DNA of 64,000 bases from JAGVSZ01 sp963747775. GTDB taxonomy: Bacteria > Pseudomonadota > Gammaproteobacteria > Burkholderiales > SG8-39. The notes beneath the pieces are model-generated. The model was not told the DNA's origin and did not search any database. It saw only the letters and a list, made by a program, of their open reading frames with translations. The position numbers and the translations under genes were made by a program. Shown here piece by piece: positions 7,938 through 17,573 of this stretch. Numbering within the stretch: position 1 is the stretch's first letter; the number at the start of each line of letters is the position of its first letter. The stretch spans positions 62,001-126,000 of the forward strand of contig CAVVGT010000002.1 of the NCBI GenBank assembly GCA_963747775.1, given 5' to 3'.

Positions 7938-9128
7938 ATGAACGCATCCGCCTTCGATCCCGCGCTGCGCGCCGCCGCGCTGGCCCTCGCCGCGGCCCTC
8001 GCGCTCGCCGCGTGCGGCGACGGCCGCGGCGATGCAAAAGCCCAGGCCGGCCCGCCGCCCGCGCCGCCGGTGAGCGTCGCCGCCGCCATCGAGAAGGAGG
8101 TGATCGAGTCCGACGAGTTCCCGGGGCGGGTGGAGGCCGTAGAGCAGGTCGAGGTGCGCGCGCGCATCAACGGCTACCTGCAGTCGGTGCACTTCAAGCC
8201 CGGCGTCGAGGTGAAGAAGGGCGACCTGCTGTTCACGATCGACCCGCGCCCGTTCGAGGCGCAGATCGCCGCCGCGGAGAGCCAGGTGGCGGGCACCCGC
8301 TCGCAGCTCGAGCTCGCGCGCACCGAGCTCGCGCGGAACGAGCAGATGTGGGCCGACCGCGCCACGTCGAAGCGCGAGTTCGACGACGCGGCCACGAAGG
8401 TGCGCACGCTCGAATCGCAGCTCAAGGCGAACGAGGCGGCGCTCGTCACAGCGCGCCTCAACCTCTCGTACACGCGCATCACTTCGCCGATCGCGGGCCG
8501 CGTCGGCAAGGCCGAGATCACCATCGGCAACCTGGTGCAGGGCGAGATGCCCCCGTCGCCGCTGCTGACCACCGTGGTGTCGATCAACCCGGTCTACGTC
8601 GCGTTCCAGGCGGACGAGGGCGCGTACCTGAAATACATCGCCGGCGCGCGGTCCAGCGCACTGGTGGTGGCCGTCGGCCTCGCCGACGAGGACGGTTTCC
8701 CGCACGCGGGCAAGCTCGAATTCGTCGACAACCGCGTCGACCCGGCGAGCGGCACGGTGCGGATGCGCGCGACGGTGGACAACAAGAGCGGGCGATTCAC
8801 GCCCGGGCTGTTCGCACGCGTGAAGCTCGGCGACACCGCGAAGCCGCGCAAGGCGGTGCTCGTCACCGACCGTGCCATCGGCACCGACCAGAGCAAGCGC
8901 TACGTGCTGGTGGTCGACGCGGAGAACAAGGCGGTCTACCGCGAGGTGCGGATCGGCCGGCTGGCCGACGGCCTGCGCGTGATCGAGTCGGGCCTGAAGC
9001 CGGGCGAGGTGATCGTCGTGAACGGGCTCCAGCGCGTGCGCCCGGGCGCGCCGGTGACGCCGCAGACCGTGCCGATGGAAGCGGAGGCGCCGAACGGCCG
9101 CAACGGCGCGGCCAGCAAGCGGACGTGA
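7938..9128 (+). CDS. RND efflux periplasmic adaptor (membrane fusion lipoprotein, AcrA/MexA family)
   Basis: The 396-residue product starts with a lipoprotein signal ending in LAAC (Cys26). It then has a split biotinyl-lipoyl domain (VRARINGYLQ and ITSPIAGRVGK), a central alpha-hairpin (about 105-170) and a C-terminal beta-barrel and membrane-proximal domain. Length and order match AcrA/MexA-type adaptors that link an inner-membrane RND pump to an outer-membrane channel. The permease gene starts four bases after its stop, and the outer-membrane factor follows, so all three parts form one operon. Confidence 0.95.
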   Translation: MNASAFDPALRAAALALAAALALAACGDGRGDAKAQAGPPPAPPVSVAAAIEKEVIESDEFPGRVEAVEQVEVRARINGYLQSVHFKPGVEVKKGDLLFTIDPRPFEAQIAAAESQVAGTRSQLELARTELARNEQMWADRATSKREFDDAATKVRTLESQLKANEAALVTARLNLSYTRITSPIAGRVGKAEITIGNLVQGEMPPSPLLTTVVSINPVYVAFQADEGAYLKYIAGARSSALVVAVGLADEDGFPHAGKLEFVDNRVDPASGTVRMRATVDNKSGRFTPGLFARVKLGDTAKPRKAVLVTDRAIGTDQSKRYVLVVDAENKAVYREVRIGRLADGLRVIESGLKPGEVIVVNGLQRVRPGAPVTPQTVPMEAEAPNGRNGAASKRT

Positions 9129-9132
9129 CGCC

Positions 9133-12100
9133 ATGAACCTCTCGCAATTCTTCATCGACCGCCCGATCTTCGCGGGCGTGCTGTCGATGATCGTGTTCCT
9201 CGCCGGCCTGATCTCGATCTGGGTGCTGCCGGTCTCGGAGTACCCGAACGTCGTCCCGCCGTCGGTCGTCGTGCGCGCCGTGTACCCGGGCGCGAACCCC
9301 AAGGTCATCGCCGAGACCGTCGCCGCGCCGCTCGAGGAGCAGATCAACGGCGTCGAGAACCTCCTCTACATGGAGTCGCAGGCCACCACCGACGGCGTGC
9401 TGCAGCTCACCGTGACTTTCAAGATCGGCACCGACGTGGACCTCGCCGAGACCCAGGTGCAGAACCGGGTGCAGCGCGCGCTGCCGCGCCTGCCCGAGGA
9501 GGTGCGCCAGATCGGCGTGGTGACGCAGAAGAGCTCGCCCGACTTCGCGATGGTCGTGCACATCCTGTCGCCCGACGAGCGCTACGACGAGCTGTATCTG
9601 CGCAACTTCGCCGTCCTCAACGTGAAGGACAACCTGCAGCGCATCCCGGGCATGGGGCAGGTGCTGGTGTTCGGCGCGGGCGACTACGCGATGCGGGTCT
9701 GGATCGACCCGCAGAAGCTCGCCAGCCGCAACCTCACCGCCGGCGACGTGGTCAAGGCGCTGCGCGAGCAGAACAAGCAGGTGGCGGCCGGCGTCGTCGG
9801 CGCGCCGCCGGCGACGCGGCACACCGAATTCCAGCTCTCGGTCAACGCGCAGGGGCGCCTCGCGACCGAGGAGGAGTTCGCGAACGTCATCGTCGCGACC
9901 TCGCCCGACGGCGGCGTGCTGCGCCTCAAGGACGTCGCGCGCGTCGAGTTGGGCGCCGGGGAGTACGCGCTGCGCTCGCTCCTCAACAACAAGCCGGCGG
10001 TCGCGATCGGTATCTTCCAGGCGCCGGGGTCGAACGCTATCGCCCTGTCGAACCAGGTAAGGCGCGCGATGGCGGAGATGAAAAAGGACTTCCCCGCCGG
10101 GGTCGACTACGACATCGTCTACGACCCGACCCGCTTCGTGCTGCAGTCGATCGAGGCGGTGATCGAGACCCTGCTCGAGGCGATCCTGTTGGTGGTGCTG
10201 GTGGTGATCGTCTTCCTGCAGACCTGGCGCGCCTCGATCATCCCGCTGGTGGCGGTGCCGGTGTCGATCGTCGGCACCTTCGCGTTCATGCTCCTGTTCG
10301 GCTTCTCGATCAACACGCTGACGCTGTTCGGGCTGGTGCTCGCGATCGGCATCGTGGTCGACGACGCGATCGTGGTGGTGGAGAACGTCGAGCGCAACCT
10401 CGAGCTCGGGTACGACTCGAAGGAGGCGACCTACCGCGCGATGCGCGAGGTCAGCGGACCGATCGTCGCCATCGCGCTCACGCTGTGCGCGGTCTTCATC
10501 CCGATCGCGTTCGTGAGCGGCCTGACCGGACAGTTCTACCGCCAGTTCTCCCTGACCATCGCCATCTCGACCGTGATCTCGGCGTTCAACTCGCTCACGC
10601 TGTCGCCGGCGCTCGCGGCGCTGCTGCTGCGCTCGCACGATGCGCCGAAGGACCGGCTCACGCTCTGGATGGACCGAGCGTTCGGGTGGTTCTTCACGCG
10701 GTTCAACCGGTTCTTCAACCGCTCGGCGACGAAGTACCAGAGCACGGTCGCGCGCGTGCTGAACCGCAAGGCGCTCGCGTTCGGGGTGTACCTGGTGCTG
10801 CTCGGCGTGACCTACGTCGGCTTCAAGGCCGTGCCGCACGGCTTCGTTCCCGGGCAGGACAAGCAGTACCTCGTCGGCTTCGCCCAGCTGCCCGACGGCG
10901 CCTCGCTCGACCGCACCGAGGAGGTGCTCCGGCGCATGTCCGACATCGCCATGAAGACGCCCGGGATCAAGGATGCGGTCGCGTTCCCCGGCCTGTCGAT
11001 CGCCGGCTTCACCAACGCGCCCAACGCCGGCATCGTGTTCTTCGGCCTGGACGCGTTCGAGAAGCGGCGCTCGCCGCAGCTCTCCGGCGGCGCGATCGCC
11101 GGGGCGGTCAACCAACAGCTCGCCGGGATCCAGGATGCATTCATCGCCGTGTTTCCGCCGCCGCCGGTGAACGGGCTCGGCACCATCGGCGGCTTCAAGC
11201 TGCAGGTCGAGGACCGCGCCGGCCTGGGCGACCAGGCGCTCTACGACGCGATGAAGGCGGTGCAGATGCGCACGTTCCAGACGCCTGAGCTCGCGCCCGC
11301 CTTCTCGAGCTTCCAGATCAACGTGCCGCAGCTCTTCGCCGACGTCGACCGGGCGAAGGCGAAGCGCATGGGCGTCGCGCTCACGGACGTGTTCGACACC
11401 ATGCAGATCAACCTGGGGTCGCTGTACGTGAACGACTTCAACCGCTTCGGGCGCACCTACCGGGTGGTGGTCCAGGCCGACGCGCCCTACCGGTCGCGCG
11501 CCGAGGACATCGCACAGCTCAAGACGCGCAATGCGAAGGGCGAGCTGGTACCGCTCGGCTCGCTCCTGCGCGTCGAGCAGAGCTTCGGGCCCGACCGCGC
11601 CATCCGCTACAACGCGTTCCCCTCGGCGGACCTGAACGGCGGGGCGGCGCCGGGCTTCAGCTCGGGCCAGGCGCAGGCGGCGATCGAGCGCATCGCGAAA
11701 GAGACCCTGCCGCGCGGGATCACGTTCGAGTGGACCGACCTCACCTACCAGGAGATCCTAGCCGGTAACACCGCGGTGCTGGTCTTCCCGCTGTGCGTGC
11801 TGCTCGTGTTCCTCGTGCTGGCGGCGCAGTACGAGAGCCTGAAGCTGCCGCTCGCAATCATCCTGATCGTGCCCATGTGCCTGCTGTTCGCGATCGCCGG
11901 CGTCTACTTCACCGGCGGGGACAACAACATCTTCACGCAGATCGCGCTGTTCGTGCTGATGGGGCTCGCGTGCAAGAACGCGATCCTGATCGTGGAGTTC
12001 GCGCGCGAGCTGGAGATGAAGGAGCCGGCGCACGACCCGGTGCGCGCCGCGCTCGAGGCCTGCCGCATGCGGCTCCGCCCGATCCTGATGACCTCGTTCG

Positions 12101-12297
12101 CGTTCATCATGGGCGTGCTGCCGCTCGTCTTCTCGACCGGCGCGGGATCCGAGATGCGCCACGCGATCGGGATCGCGGTGTTTTCAGGGATGCTCGGCGT
12201 GACGTTCTTCGGCCTCTTCCTGACGCCGGTGTTCTACGTCCTGCTGCACCGCAGGTTCGGCAAGCGGGTGGTGAAGCCCGCGCCGGCGGCGGCCTGA
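9133..12297 (+). CDS. RND multidrug efflux permease (HAE-1 family)
   Basis: The 1054-residue protein has full HAE-1 family length and begins with FFIDRPIFAGVLS, the typical first helix. The TM4 motif GIVVDDAIVVVENVER carries the adjacent Asp pair of the proton relay, and the second repeat contains LVFLVLAAQYES and the closing LTPVFY. Two large periplasmic porter loops are complete and no frame break was seen. It should pump hydrophobic compounds using the proton gradient with the adaptor and the TolC-like factor next door. The substrates cannot be predicted from sequence. Confidence 0.97.
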   Translation: MNLSQFFIDRPIFAGVLSMIVFLAGLISIWVLPVSEYPNVVPPSVVVRAVYPGANPKVIAETVAAPLEEQINGVENLLYMESQATTDGVLQLTVTFKIGTDVDLAETQVQNRVQRALPRLPEEVRQIGVVTQKSSPDFAMVVHILSPDERYDELYLRNFAVLNVKDNLQRIPGMGQVLVFGAGDYAMRVWIDPQKLASRNLTAGDVVKALREQNKQVAAGVVGAPPATRHTEFQLSVNAQGRLATEEEFANVIVATSPDGGVLRLKDVARVELGAGEYALRSLLNNKPAVAIGIFQAPGSNAIALSNQVRRAMAEMKKDFPAGVDYDIVYDPTRFVLQSIEAVIETLLEAILLVVLVVIVFLQTWRASIIPLVAVPVSIVGTFAFMLLFGFSINTLTLFGLVLAIGIVVDDAIVVVENVERNLELGYDSKEATYRAMREVSGPIVAIALTLCAVFIPIAFVSGLTGQFYRQFSLTIAISTVISAFNSLTLSPALAALLLRSHDAPKDRLTLWMDRAFGWFFTRFNRFFNRSATKYQSTVARVLNRKALAFGVYLVLLGVTYVGFKAVPHGFVPGQDKQYLVGFAQLPDGASLDRTEEVLRRMSDIAMKTPGIKDAVAFPGLSIAGFTNAPNAGIVFFGLDAFEKRRSPQLSGGAIAGAVNQQLAGIQDAFIAVFPPPPVNGLGTIGGFKLQVEDRAGLGDQALYDAMKAVQMRTFQTPELAPAFSSFQINVPQLFADVDRAKAKRMGVALTDVFDTMQINLGSLYVNDFNRFGRTYRVVVQADAPYRSRAEDIAQLKTRNAKGELVPLGSLLRVEQSFGPDRAIRYNAFPSADLNGGAAPGFSSGQAQAAIERIAKETLPRGITFEWTDLTYQEILAGNTAVLVFPLCVLLVFLVLAAQYESLKLPLAIILIVPMCLLFAIAGVYFTGGDNNIFTQIALFVLMGLACKNAILIVEFARELEMKEPAHDPVRAALEACRMRLRPILMTSFAFIMGVLPLVFSTGAGSEMRHAIGIAVFSGMLGVTFFGLFLTPVFYVLLHRRFGKRVVKPAPAAA

Positions 12298-12307
12298 GGA
12301 AACGGTG

Positions 12308-13756
12308 ATGAAGCGATTCCTCATTCTCACGCTCGGTCTGCTGGCCGGCTGCTCGCTCGCGCCGAAGCTCGAGCAGCCCGAGGTCGACGTGCCCGCGCGC
12401 TACAAGGCGCTCGGCCCCGACGAGCCGCGCGGCGAATGGAAACCCGCGCAGCCCGCCGACGCCGTGCCGCGCGGCGCGTGGTGGAAAGCATTCAACGACC
12501 CGACGCTCGACGAGCTCGAATCCCAGGCGATCGCCGCGAACCAGACGCTGAAGATCGCCGCGGCGCGGCTCGCGCAGTCGCGCGCGGTCGTCGGCGTCGT
12601 GAACGCCGAACGCTTCCCGAGGGTGGACGCCGGGTTCGGGCCCTCGCGGATCAAGCAGACCGGCGTTTCGCTCGGGTTGCCGCAGGGCACCGACATCCCG
12701 GCCTATACCGTCTGGCGCGGGCAGCTCACCGCGAGCTGGGAGGCGGACCTGTTCGGACGCATCTCCGACAACGTCGCCGCCGCACGCAGCGACGCGGACG
12801 CCGCCGCCGCGCTGTACGGCGCGACGATGCTCGCGGTGCAGGCGGACGTCGCGCAGGCGTACTTCGGGCTGCGCCAGGCCGACGACGAGCTGCGCGTGCT
12901 GCGCGAGACGGTCACTTCGCGCGCGGAGACCCTGCGGCTCGTGCAACGGCGGTTCGACGCCGGCGACATCAGCGAGCTCGACCTCGCGCAGGCGAAGACC
13001 GAGCTCGGTCTCGCGCAGACCCAGGTGTACGGGCTCGAGCGCCAGCGTGCGCAGCTCGAGAACGGGCTCGCCGTGCTGCTCGGCAAGGCGCCCGCGTCGT
13101 TCAGCGTGGCGAGCGCGCCGCTGCCGGCCTCGCTGCCGTCGGTTCCGCCCGGGCTGCCGTCCACGCTCCTCGAGCGCCGTCCCGACGTCGCCGCCGCGAG
13201 CCGCACGATGGCCGCGTCGAACGCGCGCATCGGCGTCGCGAAGGCCGCGTTCTACCCGGTGCTCCGGATCACGGGCCTGGCCGGCTACGAGTCGAACGAC
13301 CTCTCCGAGCTCTTCCAGTGGTCGAGCCGCACCTGGGCGCTCGGTCCGCTGTTCGGCACGATCCTCTCCATGCCGATCTTCGACGGGGGGCGCAACCAGG
13401 CGAACCTCGACCGCTCGTACGCGGTGCTCGAGGAGTCGGTCGGCGCCTACCGGCAGACCGTGCTCGGCGCGTTCGCGGAGGTCGAGGACAACCTCGTCGC
13501 GCTGCGCACGCTGGCGGGCCAGGCCGAGGCGACCCGCGACTCCGTCCAGTCCGCGACCCGCGCGCTGCAGATCTCCGAAACGCGTTATCGCGCCGGGGCC
13601 ACGAGCTATCTCCAGGTCGTCGACTCGCAGCGCACGCTGCTCGTCGTCCAGCGACTCGACGTGCAGATCCGCGGCGCGCGCGCCGCGTCCACCGTCGCGC
13701 TCATCCGCGCGCTGGGCGGCGGGTGGGATCCGGCTGCGGACGTGTCGGGCAACTAG
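12308..13756 (+). CDS. RND efflux outer-membrane lipoprotein (NodT/OprM family)
   Basis: The ATG at 12308 is favoured over the in-frame GTG immediately before it. The 482-residue protein has a lipoprotein signal with lipobox LAGC (Cys15) and the duplicated OEP repeats, including WWKAFNDPTLDELESQA and LGPLFGTILSMPIFDGGRN, both strong NodT-family marks. It forms the trimeric outer-membrane channel of the tripartite pump. It starts ten bases after the permease stop. Confidence 0.95.
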   Translation: MKRFLILTLGLLAGCSLAPKLEQPEVDVPARYKALGPDEPRGEWKPAQPADAVPRGAWWKAFNDPTLDELESQAIAANQTLKIAAARLAQSRAVVGVVNAERFPRVDAGFGPSRIKQTGVSLGLPQGTDIPAYTVWRGQLTASWEADLFGRISDNVAAARSDADAAAALYGATMLAVQADVAQAYFGLRQADDELRVLRETVTSRAETLRLVQRRFDAGDISELDLAQAKTELGLAQTQVYGLERQRAQLENGLAVLLGKAPASFSVASAPLPASLPSVPPGLPSTLLERRPDVAAASRTMAASNARIGVAKAAFYPVLRITGLAGYESNDLSELFQWSSRTWALGPLFGTILSMPIFDGGRNQANLDRSYAVLEESVGAYRQTVLGAFAEVEDNLVALRTLAGQAEATRDSVQSATRALQISETRYRAGATSYLQVVDSQRTLLVVQRLDVQIRGARAASTVALIRALGGGWDPAADVSGN

Positions 13757-13773
13757 CCGGACAAGACCGACCC

Positions 13774-14430
13774 ATGGCGCCGCTCAACGATCTCATCCAG
13801 CACTACGGGTACGCATTCGTGCTCGCCGCGGTGCTGGTCGAGCAGGTCGGCGTGCCGATCCCCGCGTTTGCCGTGCTGGTCGTCGCGGGCGCGCTGGCCG
13901 CGAACGGCACGATGTCGGCGCCGCTCGTCTTCGTGCTGGCGGTGCTCGGGGCGGTCGCGGGCGACCTGCTCTGGTTCCAACTCGGCCGACGCTTCGGCGC
14001 ACGAGTGCTGCTGGCGCTGTGCGGCCTCGGGTCCTCGCCCGAGCGCTGCGCCGACGATCGCAACGCCCTGTTTGCGCGCTTCGGGCTCAGGTCGCTTCTG
14101 GTCACCCGTTTCTTGCCCGGGCTCGCGGCGCTCGGGCCGTCGCTCGCCGGGGTCGCCGGCTACCGGCGGCGGCACTTCGCGGCCTACGATGCGATGGGTG
14201 CCGTGCTGTGGGCGGGCACGGCCCTCGCGCTTGGCGTGGTCTTCCACCGCGAGATCGATCGCATGCTCGTCCTGATGCAGGCGGCCGGAGCCCAGGCGGC
14301 GGCCGTGCTCGGTGCGCTCGCGCTCGCCGTCCTGGCCGTGATCGTGTGGCGCACGCGCGACCGGCTCGGGCGGTTCGGCCGGACGCTGCTTGGCGCGCTG
14401 CGCGATCGGTCCTGTCGCTGCGGGTGCTAG
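13774..14430 (+). CDS. DedA-family membrane protein
   Basis: The 218-residue protein is a DedA/VTT family member with EQVGVPIPAFAVLVVAGAL at the first re-entrant region, FQLGRRFGARVL, TRFLPGLAALGPSLAG and a last helix at about 175-195. The C-terminal tail is basic and ends in RSCRCGC, a Cys-rich end unusual for the family. It starts 17 bases after the efflux operon and may be read through from it. DedA proteins are linked to lipid transport and to envelope and drug tolerance, which would suit the location. Confidence 0.88.
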   Translation: MAPLNDLIQHYGYAFVLAAVLVEQVGVPIPAFAVLVVAGALAANGTMSAPLVFVLAVLGAVAGDLLWFQLGRRFGARVLLALCGLGSSPERCADDRNALFARFGLRSLLVTRFLPGLAALGPSLAGVAGYRRRHFAAYDAMGAVLWAGTALALGVVFHREIDRMLVLMQAAGAQAAAVLGALALAVLAVIVWRTRDRLGRFGRTLLGALRDRSCRCGC

Positions 14431-14510
14431 CAAGAGCGTCGCAGCGGCTCCTGCGCGCCTCGCGAGGTGACTCTCCACGCGACTGACGGGACATAAGTCC
14501 CGCTGAAGAA

Positions 14511-15089
14511 TCAGCGGCCTTTCCTCTCCTCCGGCGCAACGAACCCGATGGGCCTCTTCTTCGGCTCGGGCGACGTCATGAGCGCGCGCAGGGCATCGAT
14601 CACTTCCCTGAACTGCGCGCGTGTGCTCGCGGCTAGTGTGTCCTGGCTTAGCGCGAGTGCTTCAGTCTTCCGCTCCAATTCTTCGAGCTTCCTCGCCAGC
14701 GCCTTGTGGGTGGCCAGCACCTCGCGCAGTTGGACGAACGCTCTCACGACGAAGTGACTCGCTTCGATGGCGCGACGTGAACTCAACACGTTCGCTGCCA
14801 TGAGTGCGCCGTGCTCGGTGAAAGCGAGCGGCAGGTACTTGCGATGTTGCCCGCGGCCTGCCTCTAAGGTCGCAAAATGCGACCTTAGAGCTTCCCACGC
14901 GTCGGCAGTGAGGCGAAACGCGAAGTCGGGTGGAAACCGCTCGGCGTTGCGTCCAATCTGCTCGTTCAAGCGTTTGGTCGGGACGCCGTACAAGCGGGCG
15001 AGATCGACATCCAACATCACCCTCTGCCCGCGGACGCACAGAATCCGCGACTCGATCGGTGCGTTGGCAAGGATGGTGGGCGCGCCCAT
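14511..15089 (-). CDS. ORF6N-domain DNA-binding protein
   Basis: The 192-residue product has an ORF6N domain at about 8-95: ILCVRGQRVMLDVDLARLYGV, LNEQIGRNAERFP, FRLTADAWEALRSHFAT and AFTEHGALMAANVL. The C-terminus is helical (about 120-165), followed by a basic tail. ORF6N proteins are common in phages and genomic islands and are thought to bind DNA, but no phage genes are near. An upstream extension to 15449 is open but not conserved, so the ATG at 15089 was taken. A perfect 13-base inverted repeat lies inside the coding sequence. Confidence 0.85.
   Translation of the reverse strand: MGAPTILANAPIESRILCVRGQRVMLDVDLARLYGVPTKRLNEQIGRNAERFPPDFAFRLTADAWEALRSHFATLEAGRGQHRKYLPLAFTEHGALMAANVLSSRRAIEASHFVVRAFVQLREVLATHKALARKLEELERKTEALALSQDTLAASTRAQFREVIDALRALMTSPEPKKRPIGFVAPEERKGR
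14862..14890. repeat. Perfect 13-base inverted repeat inside the ORF6N gene
   Basis: CTCTAAGGTCGCA and its exact reverse complement are separated by three A bases. It codes for part of the conserved LRSHFATLE segment, so part of the symmetry may follow from the protein sequence. It could form a stable hairpin in the mRNA or act as a dyad binding site; neither is shown. Confidence 0.85.
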
Positions 15090-15291
15090 CAGGCGAAGGC
15101 TGGGACTGTCTCGATCATCGGCTCGGCAGCGGTGCCGAGGGTGCGAACCGAATTGGCGTGCATGGAGAGCAGTAGGGGCGCGCACGGTAGCTCGTCCCCC
15201 TTTATAGCTTGTGCAGGGGCTCATCCGGTGAGCCCGTATGGTTTCCGAGCGGAGACTCCGAACGGGCGAGACGCGCGTCCCCCGTTTGCCG

Positions 15292-16476
15292 TTATCCCAC
15301 CGGCACCGGCTGCTTCGCCACCCGCTCGCCCGGGAAGGCCAGCGCTGAAACGAGGATGAGCGCCGCCAGCGCCGCCAGGATCGCGAAGAGCGGCTGGAAG
15401 TCGCCGTACGTGCGGTGCACCCAGGCGATGAGCGGCACCGAGGCCGCACTCGCGGCGAACGACACCACGTAGCGCACCGCGTAGGCGCGGGCGCGCCACT
15501 CCTCGGCGGTGTACTTCGCGACCATCGTGTCGTTGATCGGAATCTGCCCGAACACGAAGAACATCATCGCCACCGCGACCACGAGCATCGCGTAGCCCGA
15601 GAGCGAGCCGGCGGCGAACAGCAGCGGGATCTGCAGCGCGGCGACGGCGACGAACACCCCCTTCACCGAGCGCCGGTCGATCCAGTTCCCGACGATGAGC
15701 TGCGCCATCGCCGCGATCAGGTAAGTGATGCACACCAGCACGCCGATGCCGAAGTTGGTGCTGGTGAGCGCCGCGAGCCGTTCGTCGAAGACCTTGGGCA
15801 TCGACACGGTGGTGGCGTTGAAGATGATGCCGCCGCACGCGGTCGCGACCGCGACGATCAGGAACACTCGCGCGAGGAGGGCGCGCGGCACGCGCGTCTC
15901 GGCTTTCTTCGCGGTGCCCCGGGCGACCTCGACACCGCGGCTCACTACTACGAAGCCGATCCCGATCCCGATGCAGAGAAGCCCCGGAAGGACGAACGCG
16001 GCTCGCCAGCCGGCCAGGTCGGCGAGCGCGCCCGAGAACAGCGCCGCGAACGCGAGCCCGGTGTTGCCGAACACCCCGTTCACGCCGAGCGTGCGGCCGA
16101 GATCGCTGCGATTGGCAACCAGCATCGCGATGCCGACCGGGTGGTAGATGGCGGCGAACATGCCGATCGTCGCGAGGCCGGCGGCGAGCTCGGCGGGCGT
16201 GCGCGCGAATCCGGTCAGGAGCGTCGCCAGGCCGATCCCGAAGAAGAACACCCGCATCATCCCGGTGCGGCTCCAGTGGTCGGCGAGCCAGCCGGCCGGG
16301 ATCGAGAACGCGCCGAACGCGATGAACCCGCCGAGGGCGAGCGGCAGGAGCTCGCCGTAGGACATCTGCCAGGCTTCCCCGATGGCGAGCACCGCCGTCG
16401 GGAAGATCAGCATGACCAGGTGATCGAGCGTATGCCCGATATTGAGAAACAGGTCGAGGCGGGACCGGTTGTTCAT
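15292..16476 (-). CDS. MFS transporter
   Basis: The 394-residue protein has twelve predicted helices in two halves, the A-motif-like GWLADHWSRTGMM loop between helices 2 and 3, and GNWIDRRSVKG as its second-half counterpart. The N-terminal DLFLNIGHTLDHLVMLIFPT resembles the fosmidomycin-resistance-like branch of the family, but the substrate is unknown. Its ATG overlaps the stop of the upstream membrane-protein gene as ATGA, indicating translational coupling. Confidence 0.9.
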   Translation of the reverse strand: MNNRSRLDLFLNIGHTLDHLVMLIFPTAVLAIGEAWQMSYGELLPLALGGFIAFGAFSIPAGWLADHWSRTGMMRVFFFGIGLATLLTGFARTPAELAAGLATIGMFAAIYHPVGIAMLVANRSDLGRTLGVNGVFGNTGLAFAALFSGALADLAGWRAAFVLPGLLCIGIGIGFVVVSRGVEVARGTAKKAETRVPRALLARVFLIVAVATACGGIIFNATTVSMPKVFDERLAALTSTNFGIGVLVCITYLIAAMAQLIVGNWIDRRSVKGVFVAVAALQIPLLFAAGSLSGYAMLVVAVAMMFFVFGQIPINDTMVAKYTAEEWRARAYAVRYVVSFAASAASVPLIAWVHRTYGDFQPLFAILAALAALILVSALAFPGERVAKQPVPVG

Positions 16477-17270
16477 CGCGGCATGCTACCCTCGCGGCGC
16501 GCGCGGCGCAGCCATGCCGCCCGACGCGCCCGCATCACGACGCCCGTCGCCGCGAGCGCTGCCACGACCGCGAGCGGGTACGCAACCGCGGCGCCGAGCG
16601 TCTCGAGCGACGCGGCGACGACGAAGTGGAACACCGCAAACGCGAACAGCCCCGAGACGAATCCCGCGACGAGGCGAGCGGTCGCGTCGGCGCCGTACAG
16701 CGCGCGCGTGAACGCCGGGAGGACCGAGCCGGTGATCGGGAACGCGATCAGGACGCCGGAGCGCTGCGGTCCGAGGGCGGCGGCGCCGAGCATCACCGCG
16801 GCGGCGAGCGCGGCCGCGGCGACGATGCGCACCGCCAGCTCGATGCCGGGAATGTGCACCGGACCGCTCGCCGGCGGCACTCGCGGCAGCGTGCCGAGGA
16901 GGAGCACGAGCGCCGCCAGCGTGAGCGCGAATCCGCCGAGCGGCGGGAGCGGCACCGCGCCCAGCACCGGCGCCGCGATCACGAACGCCGCCCAGCCGAC
17001 GAGCAGCGACGCCAGCCAGTTGAATCGCCGCGCCGCCCAGGCGTACGTCCAGCAGTGCAGCGCCGCCGCGCCGGTGACCTGCAGCGTGGCGGCGGCGGAC
17101 GCCGCGGCGAACGCGGGACCGGGGTCGTGCGCGAGGAAGACGCTGATCGGCCCGGCGATGAGCGGGAGCCCGCTGATCCACCCGGAGACCGAATGACCCC
17201 AGCGCCGGCCCGCGACGCTCGCGAGCCAGACGACAACGGGGACGAGCGAGATTTTGAGGAGGACAGCCAT
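16473..17270 (-). CDS. Integral membrane protein of unknown function
   Basis: The 265-residue protein is hydrophobic throughout, with about eight helices and repeated Gly/Pro turns (SGWISGLPLIAGP, FPITGSVLPAF). These two segments look like an internal repeat, one per half. The ATG at 17270 is preferred over an in-frame GTG at 17279. It is the upstream partner of the MFS gene (four-base overlap), so the two products probably act in the same process, which is not known. Confidence 0.78.
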   Translation of the reverse strand: MAVLLKISLVPVVVWLASVAGRRWGHSVSGWISGLPLIAGPISVFLAHDPGPAFAAASAAATLQVTGAAALHCWTYAWAARRFNWLASLLVGWAAFVIAAPVLGAVPLPPLGGFALTLAALVLLLGTLPRVPPASGPVHIPGIELAVRIVAAAALAAAVMLGAAALGPQRSGVLIAFPITGSVLPAFTRALYGADATARLVAGFVSGLFAFAVFHFVVAASLETLGAAVAYPLAVVAALAATGVVMRARRAAWLRRARREGSMPR

Positions 17271-17315
17271 CGCGGGCACGCCGGCGGGCGGCGTGCTCGC
17301 GACGGCGGGCGGAGC

Positions 17316-17573
17316 TTACTTCATGCTCGCGACGAGCGCGGCGAACTCGCCGCGGTCGAGCTTCCCGTCCTTGTTCACTTTGAACTTCGCGAAGCGCTCC
17401 GCGATAGCCGGGATCTTCGTCGCCTCGGCGCGCGTAATGAATCCGTCGCCGTCAACGTCGAGCCGCTGGAATTCCCTATCGATACTCCGACGCGTCGAGC
17501 TCTGGCCGAGCGCGGGCTCGGCGGTCATGCCGAGGGCGATAATGGACGCTGCGAGGAAACTGGGATTCAGCAT
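17316..17573 (-). CDS. Exported EF-hand protein
   Basis: The 85-residue protein has a signal peptide (about 1-23, ending ALGQ) and two EF-hand loops. The first (residues 39-50, DVDGDGFITRAE) is canonical. The second (65-76, KVNKDGKLDRGE) has Lys in place of the first Asp and may bind calcium poorly. Small periplasmic EF-hand proteins are common in proteobacteria and of unknown function. It is followed 46 bases downstream by the membrane-protein/MFS pair. Confidence 0.85.
   Translation of the reverse strand: MLNPSFLAASIIALGMTAEPALGQSSTRRSIDREFQRLDVDGDGFITRAEATKIPAIAERFAKFKVNKDGKLDRGEFAALVASMK

Noticed and set aside
9133..12297. Possible heavy-metal (CzcA) pump
   Set aside because: Sequence features fit the HAE-1 drug-efflux branch, and the adaptor is the AcrA/MexA lipoprotein type.
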